Origin: Paracoccaceae bacterium
GTDB lineage: Bacteria; Pseudomonadota; Alphaproteobacteria; Rhodobacterales; Rhodobacteraceae
Length of the DNA: 64,000 nucleotides
Assembly (NCBI GenBank): GCA_014872875.1
Contig: WKFI01000005.1
Span: 682,001-746,000, forward strand
Direction of reading: 5' to 3'
Both the position numbers and the translations under genes were made by a program. Positions 1 to 8,265 of this stretch are shown piece by piece (position 1 is the stretch's first letter; each line of letters starts with the position of its first letter). The notes beneath the pieces were generated by a model. The model worked only from the letters and a program-made list of their open reading frames with translations. It was not told the origin of the DNA and did not search any database.

Positions 1-311
1 AGAGGGATCAGCTTTTCAAAGCCCAGATCAATAGCGCTGTGGGCAAAACCCGTCGCAGCATCCACAGTCACGACTGCAGGGCGTGGCTGGTTGACCACCG
101 GTGTCGCTTGTCCATCGACCTTGCCGCACTCCACATGTTGCGCATAGATCGGAATATAGGCCAATCCGTGTGATGCAACGCCGTCGGCTTCGGTCATCGC
201 GGTGGCCACGGCCAGTGGTCGGGCATTCTCTGCTGAGGTTCCAGCCTTGACCAGCGCATCAAAGGCCAGGGCCTCGATTTCAGCGAGGGAAAGAGTTTCG
301 GTGGCTGTCAT
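1..311 (-). CDS. Ldh_2 family (malate/L-lactate/ureidoglycolate-type) dehydrogenase, 3' end outside window
   Basis: Only the first 103 codons are present; the gene runs off the left edge. The translation starts MTATETLSLAEIEALAFDAL and continues with a segment rich in AVATAMTEADGVASHGLAYI, the N-terminal signature of the malate/L-lactate dehydrogenase (Ldh_2) family. Members are cytoplasmic NAD(P)-dependent oxidoreductases acting on 2-hydroxy acids, ureidoglycolate or cyclic imino acids (Dpk/Pip2C reductases). It is the last visible gene of the leftward module behind DUF3726 (66 bp gap). Since the family includes N-methyl amino acid and piperideine/pyrroline carboxylate reductases, such a role would fit the betaine-like context, but that is inference. 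The substrate cannot be read from the fragment. Confidence 0.85.
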   Translation of the reverse strand, partial: MTATETLSLAEIEALAFDALVKAGTSAENARPLAVATAMTEADGVASHGLAYIPIYAQHVECGKVDGQATPVVNQPRPAVVTVDAATGFAHSAIDLGFEKLIP

Positions 312-377
312 GTCATTCTTTCTTTGTTTTAGTGAAATGCCTTGCGCGGGCAGACCCCCTGCCCCGCGAGCAGGTCA

Positions 378-1028
378 TCAATCGTTGTCACTCAGGCCCG
401 CACCGGCCCCCCGCAATCGGCTTTCCTCGGTCGCAGGGGCAAAAGTGCGGTGCGCAAACTGATTCAGCGTATCCCAGCTGCCACCCGAGACTTCGGCGCG
501 CATCACCGCTTCATTCTGACCGGTCATTTCCGCGGGTGCGGAGAAAACCAGACGCTCGGCATGCTTTGCTTCCAGCGCGGCAGCGTCGCCCTGCACGCAC
601 AGATGTTTTCCATCAGTCGCGACACGGGCACCGTCCCATTCGGCAGCAACCGGCACACCAAGACGCAATGCAGCGCCCCCCATGAAAGGTACGGCCAGCA
701 AGGGAAGGCTAACGTTCTTCATGGTGATCGAACCACGCTCATACAGTCGAACGGCACAATCGCTCAGCGATGCTCCGGCAATAAGCGGGCTCATCCGACG
801 GGCCGGCGCGTGCCAGATATCGGCGCTCAGGGAGACTGGCGATACATCAATTGGCGGAACCTGATCGTTCAGCTTCAGCAGTTCTGCCAGCATCTCGGTG
901 CCGGGAAAACCAAAGGCTGACAGCCAGCGTGTGCCCTTGGCCGCCTCTTCGGCCAGTCCCCATGACAACCCGGCACCGCGCGCTGCGCGTTTGCCCATGG
1001 CTTCGATCTCGTTAAGCGAATGACTCAT
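378..1028 (-). CDS. DUF3726 family protein
   Basis: A 216-aa protein recognised as DUF3726 by its N-terminus (MSHSLNEIEAMGKRAARGAG, then GLSWGLAEEAAKGTRWL). Function is unknown. No signal peptide or membrane segment is visible, so it is probably cytoplasmic. The start codon overlaps the stop of the upstream 567-aa gene by 4 bp (ATGA), so the two are translationally coupled, and the Ldh_2 dehydrogenase follows. The fixed company of these three genes suggests an accessory or subunit role in the same catabolic step. No catalytic motif was found. Confidence 0.8.
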   Translation of the reverse strand: MSHSLNEIEAMGKRAARGAGLSWGLAEEAAKGTRWLSAFGFPGTEMLAELLKLNDQVPPIDVSPVSLSADIWHAPARRMSPLIAGASLSDCAVRLYERGSITMKNVSLPLLAVPFMGGAALRLGVPVAAEWDGARVATDGKHLCVQGDAAALEAKHAERLVFSAPAEMTGQNEAVMRAEVSGGSWDTLNQFAHRTFAPATEESRLRGAGAGLSDND

Positions 1029-2728
1029 GCGACACTCTCCTGACGCTGGGGTTCGATCTCAGGGAAGACCCAGAAATCCGCGTTTGCATGATCAAGCTCG
1101 AACGGCAGGGGAGCACCGCCATACATGCAGATACGCACCCAACGGTCCGAACGGGGATCGAACTGCGTCGCTCCAAAGAAAGCCAGCTTGCAACGCAGCA
1201 TGTCGATCGGCAGCACGCGGTCCGAAATAGTGTTGTCGCGGATTTCTGCATATGGTGCGCGTCCGACAATCTGGGCGCGGCGCAGCATGTGGCGATGCTC
1301 AGGATGTCGTAGCAGAAAATCAGCCACGTGCGTTTCGTCCGGCCAATGCGCCAATGCTTTGTACAGCAAGGCTGCATCACGCCCGGGCGCCAGCGGTTGC
1401 TCATATTGCTCAACGGGCTCCTCGAAACGCTCGCCCAGCCGGGGTTCGAGCTTTTCTTCCGAAACGTACCACGCCCGCGCCTTGTTGTTCGGCGCGTCCC
1501 AATCGATCTCCAATGCCCACGCGTAGATGTCTTTGAGCAGCCCGCGCAGGTCGGCAATCGTCATGGCGCCTGCGATGCGGAACGTGGCTGTGTTGTCGGC
1601 GGCCATCTCTTCGGCCAATGGGTCCACAAGAGTCCCATAGGGTTCGAGGATCAGTGAGGCGATCCATTCCTGCCCTTCGAGGGAGAGGGAGTTTTCGGCC
1701 CATTTGTACAAATTGTACCAAGGCCGAGGTCCGGTCAGGTCGTTCTGTCCAAGGTATTCGTCCAGCTTTTCGACATCGGATCGCAACTCCACCAACTTCT
1801 CGATCTGGATCTGGTGCTCGGAATGCCATGTGGCGATGGTCTGCTTGCTGCGTTCGACCAGTGCATGGAACAGCGCACGTTCTTCGGTGCTGGCGCTGTC
1901 AAGACTGCATACAGCCTGAATGGCGTTTTCGCGGGCAGCAACCCAGTTGTTGAAAAGAACCGGGTGGTTCAACAGAAACGGCGCCATACCCAGCCCGGTC
2001 GAATTTCCGATCCCCATCGAGCGGGCAAGATCAAGCGAGAGGGTCGCTGCCTTCTGTCCGGCAGCGGATGCACGGCGGTTGGCCATGTGCTGTACGAGAT
2101 CCAGAACGAACCACCGCGTCAAATAAACCGAGAGCATTTCCACCTGAAATGGTGCGCGGAACTCGGGCCGGTCGGCTATCATTTCGCGATCTGCTGCGCC
2201 CAGCTTGCCAGAGCCGTACACAGCGGTCGTACGCATCAGATAGCCTACCGCTTCGATCTGTGCGGCATCGGGCTGGCGACCATCGGCGAGGCGCGACACC
2301 ACGTGTTCCCAAAGACGCACCGAACGGTTGGCGCGTGACACAGACAGTTCAGTGCCAGATACGCGCCCTGCCTCCTGAACCGGGATATTCTGCGACAGTC
2401 GCTGGATGTCATCTGCGGTCGGGATGCCATCAAACAACGTGAAGGTCGCATCCCAAGCGTCGGCAATCACCCGGTCCGAGCGCTTCTCGGGCGGCAAGTC
2501 ATGAGCATAGGCAATCAGTGAATAGGAGCGATCAGGGCCGTGCGCAGTGTAAACCGCGTGGCCTTCGCCCGCATCGTTTACGGCAAAATCAGTTCGCTCG
2601 AAACGCCAGCCTTCCTTGGCCATGCGGCGGGTAAGTACCCGCATGAACGACAGGCGGGATTGGTGAATAGACCCCAGGCGCGCAAGGCGCATCACCAAGT
2701 TGGGGTTTCGGCGTGGAATATCGGTCAT
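1025..2728 (-). CDS. conserved protein of unknown function, 567 aa
   Basis: I do not recognise a named family. The protein starts MTDIPRRNPNLVMRLARLGS, is soluble-looking and rich in Arg, Glu, Trp and Tyr, and has no signal peptide or obvious nucleotide-binding loop. It overlaps DUF3726 by ATGA, and the frame is intact over 1.7 kb with typical codon use, so it is a real gene. It lies downstream of the BCCT transporter, separated by a strong hairpin terminator (2818-2842), so it may have its own promoter or depend on read-through. Its size and invariable pairing with DUF3726 make it the best candidate here for an uncharacterised catalytic subunit of the module; that is inference. Confidence 0.8.
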   Translation of the reverse strand: MTDIPRRNPNLVMRLARLGSIHQSRLSFMRVLTRRMAKEGWRFERTDFAVNDAGEGHAVYTAHGPDRSYSLIAYAHDLPPEKRSDRVIADAWDATFTLFDGIPTADDIQRLSQNIPVQEAGRVSGTELSVSRANRSVRLWEHVVSRLADGRQPDAAQIEAVGYLMRTTAVYGSGKLGAADREMIADRPEFRAPFQVEMLSVYLTRWFVLDLVQHMANRRASAAGQKAATLSLDLARSMGIGNSTGLGMAPFLLNHPVLFNNWVAARENAIQAVCSLDSASTEERALFHALVERSKQTIATWHSEHQIQIEKLVELRSDVEKLDEYLGQNDLTGPRPWYNLYKWAENSLSLEGQEWIASLILEPYGTLVDPLAEEMAADNTATFRIAGAMTIADLRGLLKDIYAWALEIDWDAPNNKARAWYVSEEKLEPRLGERFEEPVEQYEQPLAPGRDAALLYKALAHWPDETHVADFLLRHPEHRHMLRRAQIVGRAPYAEIRDNTISDRVLPIDMLRCKLAFFGATQFDPRSDRWVRICMYGGAPLPFELDHANADFWVFPEIEPQRQESVA

Positions 2729-2817
2729 ACTCTTGGCCTTTCAGATGGGAACATAACGCATTTCGATAGGCTTGGCGATTTAGGCGAACAGCCCCGTATT
2801 CTAGATGAATGAGCAAA

Positions 2818-2842
2818 CCCGGGTGCCTCAGCGGCACCCGGG
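2818..2842 (-). terminator. GC-rich hairpin after the BCCT gene
   Basis: A perfect 10-bp inverted repeat (CCCGGGTGCC / GGCACCCGGG) with a 5-nt loop lies 10 bp past the BCCT stop codon. Read on the minus strand it is followed by TTTGCTC, a modest T tract. It probably ends or attenuates the M19-BCCT transcript before the 567-aa gene. Confidence 0.7.
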
Positions 2843-2851
2843 CACTGTAAC

Positions 2852-4396
2852 TTAGCTTTCTTTACCTTTGACCAGCGTGATGCGCAGGGCATCCCACAAC
2901 GAAGGCAGAAGGATCAGCGAGACCGGCACAGCAGTGACGACGATGAAGCTTTGCAACTTGGACACGCCGCCCGAACCTACTGAGATCAAGATAATCGCCA
3001 TAACTCCCATGGCCACCCCCCAGAACACACGCACCAGTGCGGGCGGGTTGTCACCGTTGCTCATGGTTGCAGAGATGACATAGCTCATCGAGTCTCCTGT
3101 CGTGGCCACGAAGATCGTGGTCAGGATCAGGAAAAGGATCGATACGCCAAATCCCATTGGAAGGTTGCTGGTGATCGCAAGCAGAGCCGCAGGCAGGTTG
3201 AAGCCTTCAAACGCCGTCGAAATCGTCCCTGGTTCGGCCAATTCCATCGAAATGCCGGTGCCGCCAATGATGGTGAACCAGAAGTTGGTTACGATCGGAG
3301 CCACGATTGACAGCATGATGATGATCGAGCGGATCGAGCGGCCACGCGACACACGCGCAATGAACATCGCCATCAATGGCCCATAGCCCATGAACCAGCC
3401 CCAGAAGAACACGGTCCACCAGCCCAGCCAGCCCGGCTCACCAAAAACACCTGCATCTCCGCGATAAAGCGCCATCTGGAAAAAGTTGCCCAGATACGTG
3501 CCAAAACCGGAGAAAAAAGACCCGAAGATGAAACCCGTCGGACCAGCCAGCAAAACAAAGACCAGCAAACCGGCAGCCAGGATTACGTTGATCTTGGACA
3601 ACAGCTGAATACCACGCGACAAACCGGTCATGGCCGAGATGCTGTAAATCGCGACAAGAGCACCAATCACCACAAATTGCGTGGCGAAAACATCGGGAAT
3701 ACCAAACAGGTCGGACAGGCCATAGCTGACTTGCAGTCCCAGAAAGCCGATCGGCCCCACGGTGCCCGCGACAACGGCAATGATCGAAGACGCGTCTGCA
3801 ACAAGGCCGATCGGACCATTGATCGCCTTTTCCCCGAACACCGGATACAACAGCGTGCGCGGCGCAAGTGGCAGCCCCTTTTCATAGTGGTAGTGCATCA
3901 GCATGACGGTCGAAAGCGAACCGAGGATAGCCCAGGCCAGAAATCCCCAATGCATGAAGCTTTGAGCGATCGCCGGGTTGACCGCAGCTTCGGTCGCACC
4001 TTCTGCGCCATAAAGCGGCGGCGAATAGAGGAAGTGGGCGATTGGTTCACCGGCTGCCCAGAACACCCCGCCGCCTGCAAGCAGGGTGCACATGATCATT
4101 GACCCCCACTGGAACGTGGTGAACTCCGGCGCGGCCAGGTTCCCCATGATCGCTTTGCCCCCCGGCAATATGCACAGCACAAGACCGATCAGGAATGTCG
4201 CAAGAAGCAATACCTGCCAATACAGTCCGAAATAGGTCGCCGAGACATTGAAGCCCCAGTCCACTGCTGCCGACAACGCATCCAAATTGAACAGTGCGGC
4301 AATACAAAAGGCTGCGATGAAGCCGCCCGAAATCAGGAACAGCGGCATGTTCAGCCTGCTTACCCGGGTGTTTGTTTCCATAGATGTGACGGACAT
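2852..4396 (-). CDS. BCCT family transporter (betaine/carnitine/choline type)
   Basis: A 514-aa integral membrane protein with about 12 hydrophobic segments. The family signature is visible as GWWTVFFWGWFMGYGP, matching the conserved Trp-rich TM8 segment of BetP/CaiT/BetT proteins, which move zwitterionic quaternary-ammonium compounds with Na+ or H+ or by exchange. The long cytosolic tails of osmosensing BetP are absent, which favours nutrient uptake over osmoregulation. The ATG at 4396 was chosen because GGAGG sits 5 bp upstream; a longer frame would begin with TTG inside that site. The M19-like gene is immediately upstream (63 bp). The transported substrate is probably a betaine-like compound but is not determined by sequence. 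Confidence 0.93.
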   Translation of the reverse strand: MSVTSMETNTRVSRLNMPLFLISGGFIAAFCIAALFNLDALSAAVDWGFNVSATYFGLYWQVLLLATFLIGLVLCILPGGKAIMGNLAAPEFTTFQWGSMIMCTLLAGGGVFWAAGEPIAHFLYSPPLYGAEGATEAAVNPAIAQSFMHWGFLAWAILGSLSTVMLMHYHYEKGLPLAPRTLLYPVFGEKAINGPIGLVADASSIIAVVAGTVGPIGFLGLQVSYGLSDLFGIPDVFATQFVVIGALVAIYSISAMTGLSRGIQLLSKINVILAAGLLVFVLLAGPTGFIFGSFFSGFGTYLGNFFQMALYRGDAGVFGEPGWLGWWTVFFWGWFMGYGPLMAMFIARVSRGRSIRSIIIMLSIVAPIVTNFWFTIIGGTGISMELAEPGTISTAFEGFNLPAALLAITSNLPMGFGVSILFLILTTIFVATTGDSMSYVISATMSNGDNPPALVRVFWGVAMGVMAIILISVGSGGVSKLQSFIVVTAVPVSLILLPSLWDALRITLVKGKES

Positions 4397-4459
4397 CTGT
4401 TCCTCCAAAAACGGCCTGTCCTGTTCGCTTCAGGCCCTGTTTTCACTCTTGCGGACCCG

Positions 4460-5452
4460 TTAGCCTCCCGCTTGCGGGCCAAAGTTCTCTGAAAAGAAGC
4501 GGTACCAATTCCCGCCCATGATGGCGGCGGTTTCGCTTTCGCTCATTCCAACGGCCCGAAGGCCTTGTTCGATGTTGCCGAAGTGTCGATTGTCCTCGAA
4601 CCAGCTGGGCATAGGGGGAAACCCGGGCTGCGACCTGGAACCTTCGCCATAGTCGATTTCCTTGGTCCAACGGCCAACGCGCATCCATTCCACAACGCTG
4701 TCGGGCTGGTCCTGGCAAAGGTCGGAACCGATCCCCAGATGCTCCACACCATACTTTTCCGCGGTTCGAGCAATCATCTCGCAGAAGCTCTCAAGCGTGC
4801 AGGCGGACTTGTCTTTCAGATGATGCGGGTAGAGCGAGAAGCCGAACATACCGCCGTTTTCGGTCACGGCACGGATGACGTCGTCGCGCTTGTTGCGTAG
4901 GGCGGGCGACCATTCATGCGGGTTGGCATGGGTGATTGCGATGGGACGATCCGAGAATTCAGCCGCCTCAATTGTCGAACGGTCGGCGGAATGGCTCATG
5001 TCCACCACCAGCCCAACGCGGTTCATCTCTTTTACCACCTGCTTGCCCATGCGGGTAAGGCCCATGTCCTCGGCCTCGTAGCAGCCGGTCGCCAGCAGTG
5101 ACTGGTTGTTATACGTCAGTTGCATAAAGCGCGCGCCCAGAGTGTGGACGATTTCGACCAAGCCAATGTCGTCTTCGATGGGCGACGGGTTCTGGAAGCC
5201 GAAGAACACTGCAGTGCGACCGGTTTCGCGTGCCTTGTCGATGTCGGATGCCCACCGGCCCTTCATGATCAGGTCCGGATATTGCTCGAACCACCGGTTC
5301 CACTGCTCAAAATTCAGGACCGTTTCACGGAAATTCTCGTGATAGGCGATGGTGACCTGCACGGCATCCACACCGCCTTGGCGCAACTGTCGAAAAATCT
5401 TCTCGGACCAATTGGCGTACTGCAAGCAATCAATGCGGTAGTGTTCGGGCAT
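4460..5452 (-). CDS. M19-like (membrane/renal dipeptidase family) protein with non-canonical metal site
   Basis: A 330-aa TIM-barrel amidohydrolase-like protein of the peptidase M19 family. The two C-terminal His ligands are recognisable in VVDMSH and AITHANP, but the usual N-terminal His-x-Asp ligand pair is replaced by RIDCLQYANW, so metal binding and true dipeptidase activity are doubtful. Start: GGAGGAG lies 8 bp before the ATG at 5452; a longer frame upstream lacks a ribosome site. Proteins of this subgroup are known next to glycine-betaine or carnitine catabolism genes in Pseudomonas. Here the gene lies between the aldehyde dehydrogenase and the BCCT transporter, so a role in hydrolysing or processing the imported betaine-like compound is plausible (inference). 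Confidence 0.85.
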   Translation of the reverse strand: MPEHYRIDCLQYANWSEKIFRQLRQGGVDAVQVTIAYHENFRETVLNFEQWNRWFEQYPDLIMKGRWASDIDKARETGRTAVFFGFQNPSPIEDDIGLVEIVHTLGARFMQLTYNNQSLLATGCYEAEDMGLTRMGKQVVKEMNRVGLVVDMSHSADRSTIEAAEFSDRPIAITHANPHEWSPALRNKRDDVIRAVTENGGMFGFSLYPHHLKDKSACTLESFCEMIARTAEKYGVEHLGIGSDLCQDQPDSVVEWMRVGRWTKEIDYGEGSRSQPGFPPMPSWFEDNRHFGNIEQGLRAVGMSESETAAIMGGNWYRFFSENFGPQAGG

Positions 5453-5521
5453 AACTTTCTCCTCCGGATCGTACGGGATCCAGTGTGCACCCGGCGACCG
5501 GGCGTGTCTTGCTGGCACTGC

Positions 5522-5549
5522 GAAAAAGGTCGGTCCGCCGGACCGACCT
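5522..5549 (-). terminator. rho-independent terminator after the aldehyde dehydrogenase
   Basis: A perfect 10-bp stem (AGGTCGGTCC / GGACCGACCT) with a 3-nt loop lies 8 bp past the ALDH stop. On the minus strand it is followed at once by TTTTTCGC. It separates the ALDH transcript from the M19-BCCT genes, so those need another promoter or leaky termination. Confidence 0.85.
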
Positions 5550-5557
5550 GCTCAGGT

Positions 5558-7006
5558 TCAGACCGGACCGGCGCTGATATACGCAGTCTTGACCGTGGTA
5601 TAGAATTCCGCTGCAGCCTTGCCCTGTTCGCGGGGGCCATAAGAGCTGTCGCCACGACCACCAAATGGAACGTGATAGTCAGTACCGGCGGTGGGCAGGT
5701 TCACAGTTACAACACCAGTACGTGCGTTGCGGCGGAAGTGAGTGGCACGCGCCAAAGACTTGGTCACGATGCCCGACGTCAAACCAAAGTTGGTGTCGTT
5801 CACCACACTTAGCGCTTCGTCATAACCGCCAACCTTGATGACGCTAGTCAAGGGAGCGAACATTTCCTCGCGGTTGATACGCATGTTGTTGGTGGTGTTC
5901 AGGAATACGCCCGGCGACATGTAGAACCCTTTGGTCGGCATTTCGAGACGCATTCCCCCACACGCCAGTTCAGCACCTTCGGTTTTACCCAACTCGACAT
6001 AGGCAAGATTCTCGTCCAGCTGCTGCTGGCTGACGACTGGCCCCATCTGGGTCCCTTCCGCCAATGCATGGCCGACCTTCATCGCCTGTGCACCGGCCAC
6101 CAGTTTCTCGACAAAGGCGTCGTGAATGGCTTCGTGCACGACCAAACGCGACGACGCGGTACATTTTTGGCCGGTACCTCCAAACGCCCCCCCCAGAGCC
6201 AGTGTGACCGCCAGATCGAGATCCGCATCATCCATGACGGCCAGAGCGTTTTTTGATCCCATTTCCATCTGCACCTTGGTCAGGTTCTGGATGGCGGCGG
6301 AGGCTATGCCCTTGCCGACCGGAACCGAACCGGTAAAGGAAATCGCATTAACCAACTGGCTTTCCACCAAACGCTGACCGATTTCACGGCCTGCGCCCAT
6401 CACCAGGCTGAACAGCCCCTTGGGAATATCCTGACGGTTGATGATTTCCGACAATGACACCGCCGAAGCGGGTGTCACATTTGCCGGCTTCCATACAACC
6501 GCGTTGCCATAACACAGGGCCGGAGCGATCTTCCACGAAGCGGTTGCAGTGGGGAAGTTCCAAGGCGAAATGATTGCGACAACCCCCACGGCCTCGCGGC
6601 GCACGTCGATCTCGATGTCCGGGCGAACCGAGTCGGCGTTTTCACCGATCTGACGCAAGCATTCAGCCGCATAGTAGGTAAAGAACTGACCGGCGCGGTA
6701 CACCTCCCCCTTGCCTTCGGCCAACGGCTTGCCCTCTTCGCGGCTCAACAGCGTGCCCAACTCCTCGGCGCGTGCCATCAGTTCGTTGCCGATCGCATTC
6801 AACACTGCCTGCTTGCGTTCCAACCCATAGGCAGCCCATTCGGCCTGCGCCTTGCGAGCCTGAAGCAAAGTTGCATCCAGCTGATCGGCGCTGGCTTGAG
6901 CGAATACTCCCACCAAATCAGACAGGTCCGACGGGTTGCGGTTTTCGATTTCGGAGCTACCCGCCAGCCATTCGCCAGCAATCAGGTTTTTCTGCAGATC
7001 AGTCAT
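5558..7006 (-). CDS. NAD(P)-dependent aldehyde dehydrogenase, alpha-ketoglutarate semialdehyde dehydrogenase-like
   Basis: A 482-aa ALDH superfamily enzyme with the usual landmarks: ISPWNFP, a GSVPVGK cofactor loop, catalytic Glu in MEMGSKN and catalytic Cys in GTGQKCTASSR. The N-terminus (KNLIAGEWLAGSSEIENRNP) and overall pattern resemble 2,5-dioxovalerate (alpha-ketoglutarate semialdehyde) dehydrogenases of the Azospirillum type, which feed sugar-acid or hydroxyproline breakdown into 2-oxoglutarate. The ATG at 7006 starts the recognisable domain, with a weak GAGG upstream; 19 extra upstream codons are non-homologous. It is divergent from the LysR gene (110 bp), the usual arrangement for LysR control. 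Exact substrate is uncertain. Confidence 0.9.
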   Translation of the reverse strand: MTDLQKNLIAGEWLAGSSEIENRNPSDLSDLVGVFAQASADQLDATLLQARKAQAEWAAYGLERKQAVLNAIGNELMARAEELGTLLSREEGKPLAEGKGEVYRAGQFFTYYAAECLRQIGENADSVRPDIEIDVRREAVGVVAIISPWNFPTATASWKIAPALCYGNAVVWKPANVTPASAVSLSEIINRQDIPKGLFSLVMGAGREIGQRLVESQLVNAISFTGSVPVGKGIASAAIQNLTKVQMEMGSKNALAVMDDADLDLAVTLALGGAFGGTGQKCTASSRLVVHEAIHDAFVEKLVAGAQAMKVGHALAEGTQMGPVVSQQQLDENLAYVELGKTEGAELACGGMRLEMPTKGFYMSPGVFLNTTNNMRINREEMFAPLTSVIKVGGYDEALSVVNDTNFGLTSGIVTKSLARATHFRRNARTGVVTVNLPTAGTDYHVPFGGRGDSSYGPREQGKAAAEFYTTVKTAYISAGPV

Positions 7007-7092
7007 GGTTCGGTCGCCTCGGACAGTATTCGTTTGCGGAGGGTATGGACTCCGCAGCAACATTAAATCAAACTAAAATAACTGAACCACAT

Positions 7093-7107
7093 TTCATAAA
7101 ATCTGAA
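7093..7107. promoter_or_regulatory. possible LysR box between ALDH and lysR genes
   Basis: The 110-bp divergent region contains TTCA-N7-TGAA, an interrupted inverted repeat of the T-N11-A type bound by LysR proteins. It lies just upstream of the lysR start at 7117 and within reach of the ALDH promoter. Assignment is from pattern and position only. Confidence 0.35.
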
Positions 7108-7116
7108 GTTCAAATC

Positions 7117-8007
7117 ATGACGCTTAAAATCGAAATGCTGCGCTGCTTCACCGCCGTTGCCCGAAGCGGCAGTCTGAGCGGGGCGGCTGCCACGCTTGGC
7201 CGAACACCTTCGGCGCTTTCCATGATCTTGAAGCAGCTGGAAACCCACCTGGGCGAACCCCTGTTCGAGACTGATCGCAAGAACAAGCTGACTGCCTTGG
7301 GCATCTTTGTTCTGGAACAGGCCGAACGTGAGCTGCAACAATTCGACAATACGGTAAAAGCCATCGAAGGCTTTGCAAAAGCAAACTATGGCCGCGTGAG
7401 AATAGCAACGGTTCCGTCCATTGCCGGAATCATCATCCCTCAGGTTTTGTCCCGTCATATCAACGAGTACGCCAACATAGACATTGAACTGCGCGACATG
7501 GATTCAGGTTCGATCCGACATGAATTGTCCCGTGATCGAATAGACATCGGCATAGGTACCTTGGGTGAAAATAGCGCCGGTCTTCACAGCCAGCATCTTT
7601 TGTCTGACACGTTCGGCCTGATCTGTTCGTCGGACCATCCGCTTGCCAGCTCAAGCGATCCGATCTCTTGGGATGCTCTGATCGGTGAGCGTTTGATCGC
7701 CAACAGTCTGTCCGCCGGGATCAACGCAGAAGCATCCAGAGTCCTGCACGAGCAAGCATCGCTATCGGCCCACAATCTCACCTCGATTGTGGGAATGGTG
7801 CATGCGAATATCGGTATTACGATTTTGCCCGAGTTGGCCGTGAGGGCGTCAGAATCCAACGGCTTGTTCTTTCGCCCACTGGTGGGACCTCAGGCGAATC
7901 GCGATATACACCTGTTACGCAGAAGCGATTCGACCCAGTCACCCGCCGTTCGCTTGTTGGAAAGGCACATTCTGGACTGTGCTGCGCAGCTCGACCAAGG
8001 CGGTTGA
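7117..8007 (+). CDS. LysR family transcriptional regulator
   Basis: A 296-aa protein with an N-terminal winged helix-turn-helix (MLRCFTAVARSGSLSGAAAT, then LGRTPSALSMILKQLETHLG) and a C-terminal periplasmic-binding-protein-like effector domain. Start is the ATG at 7117 with the standard LysR N-terminus; the longer open frame to 6772 overlaps the divergent ALDH gene and is not plausible. It probably controls the divergent ALDH gene and perhaps the rest of the leftward module in response to the imported compound or an intermediate. Confidence 0.93.
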   Translation: MTLKIEMLRCFTAVARSGSLSGAAATLGRTPSALSMILKQLETHLGEPLFETDRKNKLTALGIFVLEQAERELQQFDNTVKAIEGFAKANYGRVRIATVPSIAGIIIPQVLSRHINEYANIDIELRDMDSGSIRHELSRDRIDIGIGTLGENSAGLHSQHLLSDTFGLICSSDHPLASSSDPISWDALIGERLIANSLSAGINAEASRVLHEQASLSAHNLTSIVGMVHANIGITILPELAVRASESNGLFFRPLVGPQANRDIHLLRRSDSTQSPAVRLLERHILDCAAQLDQGG

Positions 8008-8060
8008 TGCAATGCACGACAGTCAACACCACCGCCAATCAATGTAAGCGACACTGAGGA

Positions 8061-8078
8061 CCCGCCATTGGAGGCGGG
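8061..8078 (+). terminator. weak hairpin after lysR
   Basis: CCCGCC-ATTGGA-GGCGGG forms a perfect 6-bp stem 54 bp after the lysR stop. No T run follows, so it may be a Rho-assisted end or only a spacer hairpin. The rest of the 258-bp gap to the next gene shows nothing else. Confidence 0.3.
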
Positions 8079-8265
8079 ACGACCGGGACCGCTTTCGTCT
8101 GATTTTTCTGCTGAACTGAGGCGCGAAACAAACTCTCGTCACTTCAAGCGTTCTAACAATCTGAGGGGTCGTATTGCATCCAAGAAAAGGGCGCATTTGA
8201 AAAAACCGGTTTCTTGACGCAGCTCGATTTTCTCAGTTCTCCCCGGATCTCCTTTGACACAAAAC

